DNA of 12,166 nt from Clostridia bacterium (GTDB lineage Bacteria > Bacillota_A > Clostridia > Oscillospirales > CAG-272). Below, one piece after another: positions 1 through 6,790 of this stretch. The notes under the pieces were generated by a model. That model worked only from the letters and a program-made list of their open reading frames with translations, ran no database searches and was not told the origin of the DNA. Both the position numbers and the translations under genes were made by a program. Each line of letters begins with the position of its first letter. Position 1 is the stretch's first letter. The DNA is taken from positions 1 through 12,166 of the forward strand of contig JAFQLG010000025.1 in NCBI GenBank assembly GCA_017414605.1. The letters run 5' to 3'.

Positions 1-1
1 A

Positions 2-1120
2 ATAACAATGGTCAGCTGCCTTGTTCTATCCTCAATTTTTGCGCTGATCGCCACCATAGCTCCCGAGGAAGTCATTTATATTTTCAACAAGGACCCCGAG
101 ATAATAAGAAGCGGCGCGGAATATCTCAGATATGCCGCAATATCATACCCTGCCGCCGCCATGACCACCCTATTGTGCACGGTTTTGCGCAGCGTTGAGC
201 GCCCCTGGCTGCCTATGATTTCCTCTGCAATATCAACCGTTGCAAACGCTACGATGAACTATATCCTCATCTTTCCCGCAGGGCTTGGAGTTAAGGGAGC
301 GGCTATTGCAACCTGCATCTCGGCATGGCTTGGACTTATTATCGTTGTCGTGGTATCCATCATTCAAAAGAATATTCTGATAGCGCCGATAAGCAAGCTT
401 TTCGATCTTGACCGCGCGTTTTTGGCAGAGCTTATCAAAAAAGCTTCCCCCGTTATAATAAACGAAACGCTATGGGGGCTTGGCACGGTGTGCTATAACA
501 TCATATTCTCCAATATGGGCTACGAGCAATACGCCGCAATTACCATTGTCCGCACCTTTGAAAATATAACCTTTTGCTTCTTTATCGGACTTTGCAATGC
601 CTGCTGTGTTATGATCGGAAAATCGGTTGGCTCGGGGGAGATACGCGAGGCGATACGCGATTCAAAGCGCTTCAACCTTATGATGCCCGTAATGGCATTG
701 ATCCTGGGTGCGATAGTAATACTTCTTAAAACGCCGCTCGTATCAATATTCAACCTCGGTCAGCAGGTATCCTCAAACACCCTGCTTATCGCCGAGAATA
801 TTCTAACGATATATGGCCTTTGGATAGCTTTCCGCAACGTTTCATATCTGCTCATCGTTGGCGTGTTCCGCTCGGGCGGCGACACCTCAACGGGAATGAA
901 ATGGGAAATGATAATACTCTGGCTATTTGCAATACCCGTAACGTATATCGCGGCATACGTCCTGCATCTCCCCTTCCTTGCGGTATACGCGATAATGTAT
1001 CTCTGCGAGGATATACCAAAAATCATAATCTTCATGCGTCACTATATCCTTTGCAAGTGGATAAAGCCCGTAACACAAGAAGGCATGCGTGGACTTGAAG
1101 AATTCAGAAAGCCTATATGA
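2..1120 (+). CDS. MATE-family multidrug efflux transporter, 5'-truncated by the window edge
   Basis: Integral membrane exporter of the MATE family, expected to expel cationic drugs or metabolites from the cytoplasm in exchange for Na+ or H+. The reading frame is open from base 2. The ATG at 8 is probably internal, because family members run to about 440-460 residues and this piece has about 372, so roughly the first two helices are missing. Visible hallmarks are a run of hydrophobic helices, the mid-protein stretch NATMNYILIF followed by GLGVKGAAIATCIS (the conserved asparagine and GAAIAT region of the family), and a second-half NVSYLLIVGVFRSGGDT segment matching the repeat of the fold. The C-terminus ends in a short basic tail after the last helix. 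The substrate cannot be read from the sequence. The next gene is a small ORF 68 bases downstream on the same strand, behind an inverted repeat. The family call is confident; substrate and true start are unknown. Confidence 0.9.
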   Translation: MTMVSCLVLSSIFALIATIAPEEVIYIFNKDPEIIRSGAEYLRYAAISYPAAAMTTLLCTVLRSVERPWLPMISSAISTVANATMNYILIFPAGLGVKGAAIATCISAWLGLIIVVVVSIIQKNILIAPISKLFDLDRAFLAELIKKASPVIINETLWGLGTVCYNIIFSNMGYEQYAAITIVRTFENITFCFFIGLCNACCVMIGKSVGSGEIREAIRDSKRFNLMMPVMALILGAIVILLKTPLVSIFNLGQQVSSNTLLIAENILTIYGLWIAFRNVSYLLIVGVFRSGGDTSTGMKWEMIILWLFAIPVTYIAAYVLHLPFLAVYAIMYLCEDIPKIIIFMRHYILCKWIKPVTQEGMRGLEEFRKPI

Positions 1121-1124
1121 ATAT

Positions 1125-1186
1125 AAATATCCTTTCTTGGTAAATAATGATTGTGTATCCCACAACCAAACAAAGAAAGGATATTT
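1125..1186 (+). repeat. Inverted repeat between the MATE gene and the small ORF, covering the ribosome binding site
   Basis: Arms at 1125-1140 and 1171-1186 are complementary at 15 of 16 positions. The 30-base middle contains a second possible stem, TTGTG (1151-1155) with CACAA (1161-1165). The right arm contains the AGAAAGG Shine-Dalgarno of the ORF starting at 1189. In a transcript reading through from the MATE gene the site would be paired. A transcript starting inside the loop would leave it free. The right arm runs into a short T-rich stretch, so the element may also work as a weak terminator. Confidence 0.6.
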
Positions 1187-1188
1187 TT

Positions 1189-1338
1189 ATGAACGAAAAC
1201 AAGATGAACAAAAAGAGCAATCCCAAGAATCAGTACGAGAACAGCAATTCTCAGAGCAATTCTCAGAACAACTCAAAGAACCCTTCCGGAAAGGACCCAA
1301 AAAATCAATCTAACAATTCAAAGAACAGCTACAAGTAA
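1189..1338 (+). CDS. Small Asn/Ser/Lys/Gln-rich disordered protein, 49 aa
   Basis: A 49-residue hydrophilic, basic protein made almost entirely of Asn, Ser, Lys and Gln, with few hydrophobic residues and no cysteine or membrane segment. It should be soluble and unfolded. The ATG at 1189 is chosen because an AGAAAGG site ends 8 bases upstream; the in-frame ATG at 1147 has no ribosome binding site. The gene is followed by a strong terminator, which supports it being real. Its function is not recognised. Composition and size resemble minor small acid-soluble proteins of spores or other Clostridia stress peptides, and sporulation genes lie nearby, but no SASP signature motif is visible, so this is only a suggestion. 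Translation is probably limited by the inverted repeat over its ribosome binding site. Confidence 0.7.
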   Translation: MNENKMNKKSNPKNQYENSNSQSNSQNNSKNPSGKDPKNQSNNSKNSYK

Positions 1339-1344
1339 AAAGAG

Positions 1345-1374
1345 CGGCGCGGACTCTCGTCCGCGCCGTTTTTT
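1345..1374. terminator. Bidirectional rho-independent terminator
   Basis: A perfect 10-bp GC-rich stem (CGGCGCGGAC, 1345-1354, with 1359-1368) closes a TCTC loop and is followed by six T (1369-1374). On the other strand the stem is followed by a short run of T, so it can also end the minus-strand ABC operon that converges here from 1380. Confidence 0.93.
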
Positions 1375-1379
1375 ATGCA

Positions 1380-2474
1380 TTAAAAGAATCTCGGCATCAT
1401 GGTTTGCAGAACGATACCTACGGTTATAGGAATAGCGCTGCACGCCATGACTATAACGTCGCTCTTTTTTATCTTGAAGCTTCTGCGATAGATGATGTAT
1501 CCGATAAGCATCGCTATATACGTGAGTATCAGGAGCGTATCAAAGTTATCATAGCTTGCAAGATACAAAATGATAGAATATCCAAAGACGGGTATTAAAG
1601 TTTTGTATCCAAACCACGAGCTTGATATCTCGCCCGCCATATTGGCACCCTTGCAAGCAAAGCTGAAGATAAAGCCTATCGCTGCCGCAATTCCAACCGC
1701 ACCCCAGACAAAGAACATATACATCTGCTGAATGTATCTGCCTGCCGCGACGGAGACAGAGTTATAAACAAGTTCGTGTCGGTTTACCTCTATAAGATCC
1801 TGGAATATGACGGTCAGATTATTGATGGGTGTAAACACCGTGCCCCAAGAAATAAAACGGGTCATCTCATTCCACTCTTCGTACTCAGCTTCGCTCCATT
1901 GCGCTCCTGCAAACAGGATCTTTCCAAACGTATCCATTCCTGCCCATATAACCACGTATAGAACGATGGACCAAAGTGCGCACAGAATAAGTCCGTCCAC
2001 AACCGTATTGCCCTGATTAAATACAAAGGCAAAGACCGAATACATCACAAAACCAAGACCGAGTGACGCAAAGTAATAGGGTATCATATATCCCAGCGCA
2101 AAAAAGTCCGCGGTCATCAGAAGGTATATATACGATACTGCAAATGACACGGTATATATCACCGCCAGCTGTACAAAGCCGCTGATAAAATGCACCGCCG
2201 CCATCTTTTTGCGCTCTATCGGGAAAAAGTACAGCGTGTCAAGATTGCGCCTGTTCTTGAAATCCGCAAGCTCAAGCATAGGGATAATTACCGAAAATAG
2301 GCTTAACATAACGGCAAGGCTGGCAATACCCGTTGATCTGTACTTTACCAAGCCCGACCCCGCTTCTCCGTCAACGACAATAAAACAGATGATCACCGAT
2401 ATCGCGGTAAACGTGACCGTTCGCAAAAGGTTTTTCTTTAACAAGTATGAAAGATATCTTTTTGCTACCTTCAT
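1380..2474 (-). CDS. ABC transporter permease, YtrC/ABC-2-like
   Basis: Polytopic membrane subunit of an ABC exporter, 364 residues. It opens with a basic segment (MKVAKRYLSYLLKKN) and then has about nine or ten hydrophobic helices, roughly at residues 18-35, 48-68, 92-115, 125-155, 163-182, 250-275, 293-310, 312-330 and 338-358. A larger hydrophilic loop lies around 183-245. No soluble domain or binding-protein motif is seen. The ATG overlaps the TGA of the ATPase gene by four bases (ATGA), a mark of translational coupling, and a purine-rich AAGGGGG site lies 8 bases upstream. It is the last gene of the GntR-ATPase-permease operon. Such modules in Firmicutes often respond to cell-envelope stress or lipid-II-targeting antibiotics, but that role is inferred from layout only. 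Confidence 0.85.
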   Translation of the reverse strand: MKVAKRYLSYLLKKNLLRTVTFTAISVIICFIVVDGEAGSGLVKYRSTGIASLAVMLSLFSVIIPMLELADFKNRRNLDTLYFFPIERKKMAAVHFISGFVQLAVIYTVSFAVSYIYLLMTADFFALGYMIPYYFASLGLGFVMYSVFAFVFNQGNTVVDGLILCALWSIVLYVVIWAGMDTFGKILFAGAQWSEAEYEEWNEMTRFISWGTVFTPINNLTVIFQDLIEVNRHELVYNSVSVAAGRYIQQMYMFFVWGAVGIAAAIGFIFSFACKGANMAGEISSSWFGYKTLIPVFGYSIILYLASYDNFDTLLILTYIAMLIGYIIYRRSFKIKKSDVIVMACSAIPITVGIVLQTMMPRFF

Positions 2475-3352
2475 TTAAGATACCCCCTTCCCTCAACCTC
2501 GTGGATAAACAGCTCCTCAAAGTCCATCTCCATCTCTTCCATAACGGCAGGCTTTAGTGCTTCAAGCTTTGTCCTTGCCATCTCGGAATCCTCGCGCAAA
2601 ACTATGCGCACAAAGCGCCCGCTCCTTTCAAGCGATACGGCATCAAGCGCTTCAAGCGCCGCATCGTCCGGAACCTCGGAGAAAGCAAGCTGGAATTTGC
2701 AAAAGCTATTAACTCTCTCGGATATATCGCCCGAGGAAACGATGGTTTTTTGGTCTATCAGCGCATAGCAATCGCAAAAGTCCTCAAGCTCGCGCAACGA
2801 GTGGCTGGAAATGATAACGCTCATTCCGCCCTCCTCAACCGCTTCGTTTATGGCACGCTTAAAGGAAAGTCGCGCAAGCGGATCAAGCCCGTCAAAAGCT
2901 TCATCAAGCAACAGATACTTGGGCTTTACCGCGAGTGCCAGAGCCACGAAGAGCTGGCGCCTCATTCCCTTTGAAAAGTTGCGTATCGGCTTGTTTTCGT
3001 CAAGACCGAAGCCTGACATATGCTTTTTATATATTTCAAGGTCAAACTCGGGATAGAATACGCTATACATCTTGCGTAGCGACTTTCCCGTTGTGTGCGT
3101 GGTAAAATAGGGGTCGTCGGGCAGGAAGAAAAGCTTTTTTCTTGCGTTTTCGTCCTGCGTGGTCACGCCGTCACAAAGCGCCACTCCCTCATCGGGGCGG
3201 TAAACCCCGGAAATGAGCCTCAGGAGCGTGGTCTTACCCGCGCCGTTGATACCAACAAGGCCCATTACGCTACCCTCCGCGAGAGTCAGGTCTATGCCGT
3301 CAAGTATCCTCTGACCGCCAAGGCTATGCTTAAGTCCTCTTATCTCAATCAT
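2471..3352 (-). CDS. ABC transporter ATP-binding protein, YtrB-like
   Basis: Cytoplasmic ATPase subunit, 293 residues, that powers the permease encoded next. Motifs appear in the expected order: Walker A GINGAGKT (34-41), signature FSKGMRRQ (126-133), Walker B LLLDE (147-151), D-loop GLD (155-157) and H-loop histidine 184 in ISSHS. In place of the usual Q-loop glutamine there is FLPDDP (76-81), a variant common in ATPases paired with GntR regulators. After about residue 210 there is an additional C-terminal domain of mixed helix and strand, as in ABC-2-type exporters. The start is fixed by GAGGAGGTG a few bases upstream, inside the 3' end of the regulator gene, with an 8-base gene overlap. 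It is co-transcribed with its neighbours. Confidence 0.95.
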   Translation of the reverse strand: MIEIRGLKHSLGGQRILDGIDLTLAEGSVMGLVGINGAGKTTLLRLISGVYRPDEGVALCDGVTTQDENARKKLFFLPDDPYFTTHTTGKSLRKMYSVFYPEFDLEIYKKHMSGFGLDENKPIRNFSKGMRRQLFVALALAVKPKYLLLDEAFDGLDPLARLSFKRAINEAVEEGGMSVIISSHSLRELEDFCDCYALIDQKTIVSSGDISERVNSFCKFQLAFSEVPDDAALEALDAVSLERSGRFVRIVLREDSEMARTKLEALKPAVMEEMEMDFEELFIHEVEGRGYLK

Positions 3353-3692
3353 TTGCGTACACCTCCTCTACAAGCGCCCAAAGCGCCTCTTTAGTAATAC
3401 CGCTTTGCTTTATTGCCAAAAGCATGTCGCGCTGCTCGTCATTCTTTTGCGCACCCTGCGCCTCAAAGATAACAAACGCGCCCTTTTTGGGAACTGAACG
3501 TATAAACCCTTGTTCCTCAAGCGCCCCGTATGCCTTGGCAACCGTGTTGGGATTGACGCCCATCTCGCCCGCCGCTTCCCTGACGCTGGGTAGCTTCTCG
3601 CCTTTTTTGATAACGCCCAGCTTGATATACTGAACGAATCGGTCGGCAACGTCGAGATAAACGTCCCTCTTTCCCGTTAGATTTTTATACAT
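3345..3692 (-). CDS. GntR-family (YtrA subfamily) transcriptional regulator
   Basis: A 115-residue DNA-binding repressor. Residues about 10-75 form the GntR winged helix, including the recognition part LPSVREAAGEMGVNPNTVAKA and the wing GFIRSVPKKGAFV. Only a short helical tail of about 40 residues follows, the YtrA architecture, with no room for a large ligand-binding domain; such proteins dimerise through the tail. It is the first gene of the operon and overlaps the ATPase by 8 bases. A GGAGGA ribosome binding site sits 5 bases before the ATG. It probably represses its own operon by binding the repeats at 3716-3751, which cover the -10 and the transcription start. The inducer is unknown. Confidence 0.93.
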   Translation of the reverse strand: MYKNLTGKRDVYLDVADRFVQYIKLGVIKKGEKLPSVREAAGEMGVNPNTVAKAYGALEEQGFIRSVPKKGAFVIFEAQGAQKNDEQRDMLLAIKQSGITKEALWALVEEVYAND

Positions 3693-3715
3693 AGCTTCCT
3701 CCGTTTCTGAAGTTA

Positions 3716-3751
3716 AACTGTACCATCTGTATTAACTGTGTTATCTGTATT
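3716..3751. promoter_or_regulatory. Four tandem 9-bp repeats, candidate operator for the GntR regulator
   Basis: The units AACTGTACC, ATCTGTATT, AACTGTGTT and ATCTGTATT follow each other without a gap. CTGT recurs at 3718, 3727, 3736 and 3745, exactly every 9 bases. Units 1-2 and 3-4 form an 18-bp direct repeat matching at 16 of 19 positions when one flanking base is included. The array covers the -10 element and the likely start of the divergent-facing ABC operon, where a bound regulator would block RNA polymerase. The binding protein is inferred, not shown. Confidence 0.6.
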
Positions 3752-3777
3752 ATACCACGCTCATTTGAGATTGTCAA
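3749..3777 (-). promoter_or_regulatory. Consensus sigma-A promoter of the GntR-ABC operon
   Basis: Read on the minus strand, TTGACA (3777-3772) and TATAAT (3754-3749) are both perfect and separated by exactly 17 bases. The start of transcription should fall near 3742, giving a leader of about 50 bases before the regulator ATG. A promoter this strong is expected to need a repressor, consistent with the repeats that overlap it. Confidence 0.9.
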
Positions 3778-3780
3778 CAC

Positions 3781-3996
3781 TTTTAGTTGTCTTTTTTCAA
3801 CAATACGCAATTTAGGCGGCAAAAATTCTTAATAAAAAACATTTCGGGAATATGTGACGGCAGGCGGCAAAAACTTGCGCCTTTTTGCTTTTTTCTTGTC
3901 CCCAAAGCACTTTCTTTTGCAAGCAGTGACACTCTGCGACAATTTTTACTCTTTTTTTCGCCGCAAAATGCGACATTTTTAGCGCGGGAAATGAAT
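3781..3996. other. Gene-free, T-rich intergenic stretch upstream of spoIIE
   Basis: About 216 bases without a credible ORF between the ABC promoter and the spoIIE -10. It holds a 12-base direct repeat (AGGCGGCAAAAA at 3814-3825 and 3862-3873, 48 bases apart) and the two TGCGACA heptamers listed separately. No convincing terminator or RNA gene is seen. Confidence 0.5.
3935..3941 (-). promoter_or_regulatory. Upstream Spo0A-box-like heptamer
   Basis: Minus strand reads TGTCGCA, one base away from the Spo0A box consensus TGTCGAA. An identical heptamer lies 34 bases downstream over the spoIIE -35. Placement upstream of a spoIIE promoter is what a Spo0A-activated gene would show. A single short match is weak evidence; the pair and the context raise it. 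Confidence 0.4.
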
Positions 3997-4002
3997 TATA
4001 AT
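3969..4002 (+). promoter_or_regulatory. Putative Spo0A-dependent spoIIE promoter with a 21-bp spacer
   Basis: A perfect TATAAT at 3997-4002 has no good -35 at 17 bases (CATTTT). At 21 bases there is GCGACA (3970-3975), matching the GACA half of TTGACA and lying inside a TGCGACA heptamer, the complement of a near-consensus Spo0A box. The Bacillus subtilis spoIIE promoter is known to be a sigma-A promoter with an over-long 21-bp spacer activated by Spo0A, so the same geometry appears here. The transcription start would be near 4009, about 64 bases before the ATG. Confidence 0.55.
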
Positions 4003-4072
4003 CTTAATGGAAAGATTTTACAAAAATTTCGCCAAGTGCGCGGAGTAAACCGACAAAAAAGAGGATATCAAA

Positions 4073-6694
4073 ATGCAAAAAGATCAGAACAACATGAAAA
4101 ATCAGGAAAAAGACCAAAATGCGCCAAAACGCCAAGCCACTTCATTTTTCGCTAAAATAACGGCTCGCCTTGCCGAAAAAGACGAGTGGGAGGTAAGGGG
4201 GCGCGTTTCGCGAGCGGTCGGATTTATAACTGCGGCAGTCATAACCTATCTTTTGGGAGGCGTTGAGCTGTTTTTCGGCACTTATCCGATTTGCATTGCG
4301 CTGGCCTGCTCACACAAGAGCATGCTCGCGCCAATAGCCGCAGGCGCACTGGCACTTATTATAACAGGCGATCTGCCTCCACTCTATGCCTTTGCCGCAG
4401 TATCTGTCATTCTTATACGTGCGCTTGCCGCCCTGCTCCCTTTTATGCTTGCCGAGCTTAACGGCAAAAAGGACAAGCAAAATCTTCCCGTTCCCATAAG
4501 CCAGGAAAGCGAGGAGAAGAATTCATCTTTTTTCGGCGCGGCAAAGCGGCAAAATGAAGGCGAAGCGCACGCCCCAACCTATGTTGATGCGCTATTTTGC
4601 GAGCCCCAACATGTAAAGCTGCTTTGCGCCGCCATAGGAGGAACACTTTGCGGCTTGTTTTTGATGATACAAAATGCTTTTTCCTTTTATAGCCTTTACG
4701 GCACTCTGTTTATGGCGCTGTCCTGCCCGATATTCGTATTTTTGTTTTCGGGATATTTTGGCACAAAGGAAGCCGCAACCGCACCGCGAGCGTTCATCGC
4801 ATTTATGTCCATAGCGCCGCTATGCGTGATCTTTGCAACGCAAAAGACTATAATAGGAATGCCTATGGCTCCCTTTCTCTGCATGCTCTTAACTCTCTAC
4901 ATATCGTCCAAAAAGGGCATGATCTGGGGCGTTGGCGCGGCGCTGGTCTGCGGCTTGGCATATAACTATACTTACGTTCCGCTTCTGGCCTTTGCCGCCA
5001 TAATCTTTTGCATAATTTCAAGCTTCAAGGAGGGCGCAGGGCTTGCCGCCGTATGCGCGCTCGTGGTAATATGGTGCTATTACATAGGCGGCTCACTTGG
5101 GCTCGTATCCGTTCTTCCGCCTATGCTTCTGGCAATTCCGATATATATGTCGGTTGACAAATACCGCCGCATCATGCATGCACCCTATAATAAAGACGCC
5201 ATTCTTTCCGGCGGCGTATTCTTTGCGCAGGCGGTTACCGAAAAGACAAAAAACCAAGCCGTTTGCGACAGGCTGGGCGCACTTTCCGATGCCTTTGCTT
5301 CTATTTCCGAAACCTTTTACAAGCTGAGTGATCGTCTACGCCGCCCCGATATGCTTGATCCCGCAAAAATATGTGACGATGCATTTTCAAAGAATTGCAA
5401 CGCTTGCCACAACCGAGAGCTTTGTTGGGGAGCCGGCTATTCCGATACTCAAAACGCTATTAAAAGCGCGGCGGGAGCTCTGCACTCCCGAGGGGATGCG
5501 AGAGAGAGCGATCTCCCCGATGCCTTTCGCTCCGTATGTCCAAAATACAAAAAGATCCTCTTGGACGTAGACCGTTCGGTCAAAGAAAAAACTGAAAGCA
5601 TACTTAAGAGCCAAAAAATAAACCTTTTCGCCTCAAGCTACGAGGATATGACCGCCATTCTCAACGACGCGCTGGGCGCAGATAGCGAGGAATATCAATT
5701 TGACACGGAGGCGGGCGAGCGCATATTCGATCTGCTTTATTCGCAAGGCTTCAAGCTTAGCGGCGTTGCCGTTTACGGCAAGCGCTGCATAAACGTTGTT
5801 ATAAAGGGCGTTTCCATAACCGACAAGATAAGCACAAAAAAGCAAGCCGAGCTATGTGCGGCGATCGGCGAGCTCGTTGGCGTGGAGCTGGGTGAGCCCC
5901 GTTTTGAGCTTGGACAGGACGGAACTCTTATGCGCCTTTGCTCAAAGCCGCAGTTTTCCGCCAAGTGCGCGGGCGGAAGCATCTCTGCCTCAGAGCTTAC
6001 GGCACTTGACGGTACTCGCGTGCTTACCGTTGACCCGTTTTCAAACGCCGAAGACGAGCTTTGCGGCGATACTGTCAGCTCCTTTATATCCGACTCCTCA
6101 TATTTCTATGCGCTGATAAGCGACGGAATGGGAACGGGAGCGGAGGCGGCCTTCACCTCCGGCGTATGCTCAATGTTCATTGAAAAGATGCTCTGCGCCG
6201 GCAACCGATCCGACATTACCTTGCGCGTTCTCAACAACGCGATCCGCTCCGAGAACAGTAGCCGCGGCGGCGAGATTTCTGCCACCATTGACCTTTTCCA
6301 GCTCGATCTGATAGACGGGTCGGCGATATTTATGAAGAGCGGAGCCGCTCCCACCTACGTTGTGCGGGGCGAAACGGTATATAAGATCAACTCGCACACA
6401 ATGCCAATAGGCATAATAAAAACGGCAGACGTTAAGCTGACTCGCTTTGATACCAGGCGCGGTGACATTATAATCATGATGAGCGACGGCTGCTGCCCCG
6501 ACAGCGACGACTGCACCTGGCTTGTTGATTTCCTTTGTGAATATACGCGCCGAGATCGCGGCAAAAACAAAAAAGAACCGGATGAATGCGATTGCGAAGC
6601 TCTGCGCGACACCCTACTCTCTTTAGCAAGGCGCAACTATCCTGCCGAGCGCGATGGGGATGATATTTCAATAAACGTAATCAGAATAGAATAA
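4073..6694 (+). CDS. spoIIE: Stage II sporulation protein E, serine phosphatase
   Basis: An 873-residue membrane-bound PP2C-type phosphatase. In the family it sits at the asymmetric division septum and dephosphorylates the anti-anti-sigma factor SpoIIAA, which frees sigma-F in the forespore. A soluble N-tail (1-45) is followed by two clusters of hydrophobic helices (about 46-130 and 183-365), a central cytoplasmic region with a cysteine set C442, C445, C451 before tryptophan, and a C-terminal PP2C domain from about 590. Metal-binding and fold motifs are SDGMGTG (D684), ATIDLF, MKSGAAPTYVVR, MMSDG (D805) and the terminal GDDIS (D863/D864). It is slightly longer than the 827-residue B. subtilis protein, largely through a hydrophilic stretch at about 131-182 between helix clusters. 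The start has GAGGA 7 bases upstream. It appears to be a single-gene unit. Confidence 0.96.
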   Translation: MQKDQNNMKNQEKDQNAPKRQATSFFAKITARLAEKDEWEVRGRVSRAVGFITAAVITYLLGGVELFFGTYPICIALACSHKSMLAPIAAGALALIITGDLPPLYAFAAVSVILIRALAALLPFMLAELNGKKDKQNLPVPISQESEEKNSSFFGAAKRQNEGEAHAPTYVDALFCEPQHVKLLCAAIGGTLCGLFLMIQNAFSFYSLYGTLFMALSCPIFVFLFSGYFGTKEAATAPRAFIAFMSIAPLCVIFATQKTIIGMPMAPFLCMLLTLYISSKKGMIWGVGAALVCGLAYNYTYVPLLAFAAIIFCIISSFKEGAGLAAVCALVVIWCYYIGGSLGLVSVLPPMLLAIPIYMSVDKYRRIMHAPYNKDAILSGGVFFAQAVTEKTKNQAVCDRLGALSDAFASISETFYKLSDRLRRPDMLDPAKICDDAFSKNCNACHNRELCWGAGYSDTQNAIKSAAGALHSRGDARESDLPDAFRSVCPKYKKILLDVDRSVKEKTESILKSQKINLFASSYEDMTAILNDALGADSEEYQFDTEAGERIFDLLYSQGFKLSGVAVYGKRCINVVIKGVSITDKISTKKQAELCAAIGELVGVELGEPRFELGQDGTLMRLCSKPQFSAKCAGGSISASELTALDGTRVLTVDPFSNAEDELCGDTVSSFISDSSYFYALISDGMGTGAEAAFTSGVCSMFIEKMLCAGNRSDITLRVLNNAIRSENSSRGGEISATIDLFQLDLIDGSAIFMKSGAAPTYVVRGETVYKINSHTMPIGIIKTADVKLTRFDTRRGDIIIMMSDGCCPDSDDCTWLVDFLCEYTRRDRGKNKKEPDECDCEALRDTLLSLARRNYPAERDGDDISINVIRIE

Positions 6695-6729
6695 TGCATA
6701 AATTTTTTCGTTTTTTTTGAAATAACCCC

Positions 6730-6758
6730 TTTACAATCACAAACATTTGTGCTATAAT
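6730..6758 (+). promoter_or_regulatory. Sigma-A promoter of the SLOG gene with a palindromic spacer
   Basis: TTTACA (6730-6735), 17 bases, then TGCTATAAT with an extended -10 (TATAAT 6753-6758). Inside the spacer is a 6-2-6 perfect inverted repeat, CACAAA-CA-TTTGTG (6738-6751), placed where a repressor dimer would block polymerase. The start of transcription should be near 6765. Confidence 0.8.
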
Positions 6759-6790
6759 TTGTTTGCGCAAAAAATCAAAGGAGGAAAACT

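Noticed and set aside
1118..1147. Possible sigma-G/sigma-F promoter (TGAATA as -35) for the small protein
   Set aside because: The -35 matches but the region 17-18 bases downstream fits the expected -10 (CATACTA) at only about three of seven positions.
1089..1313. 74-residue plus-strand ORF overlapping the MATE end and the small protein
   Set aside because: It overlaps the MATE coding end and has no ribosome binding site. The other frame has both a good site and a terminator just after its stop.
6695..6729. Terminator for spoIIE in the T-rich stretch
   Set aside because: Long T runs are present but I could find no stable stem preceding them.
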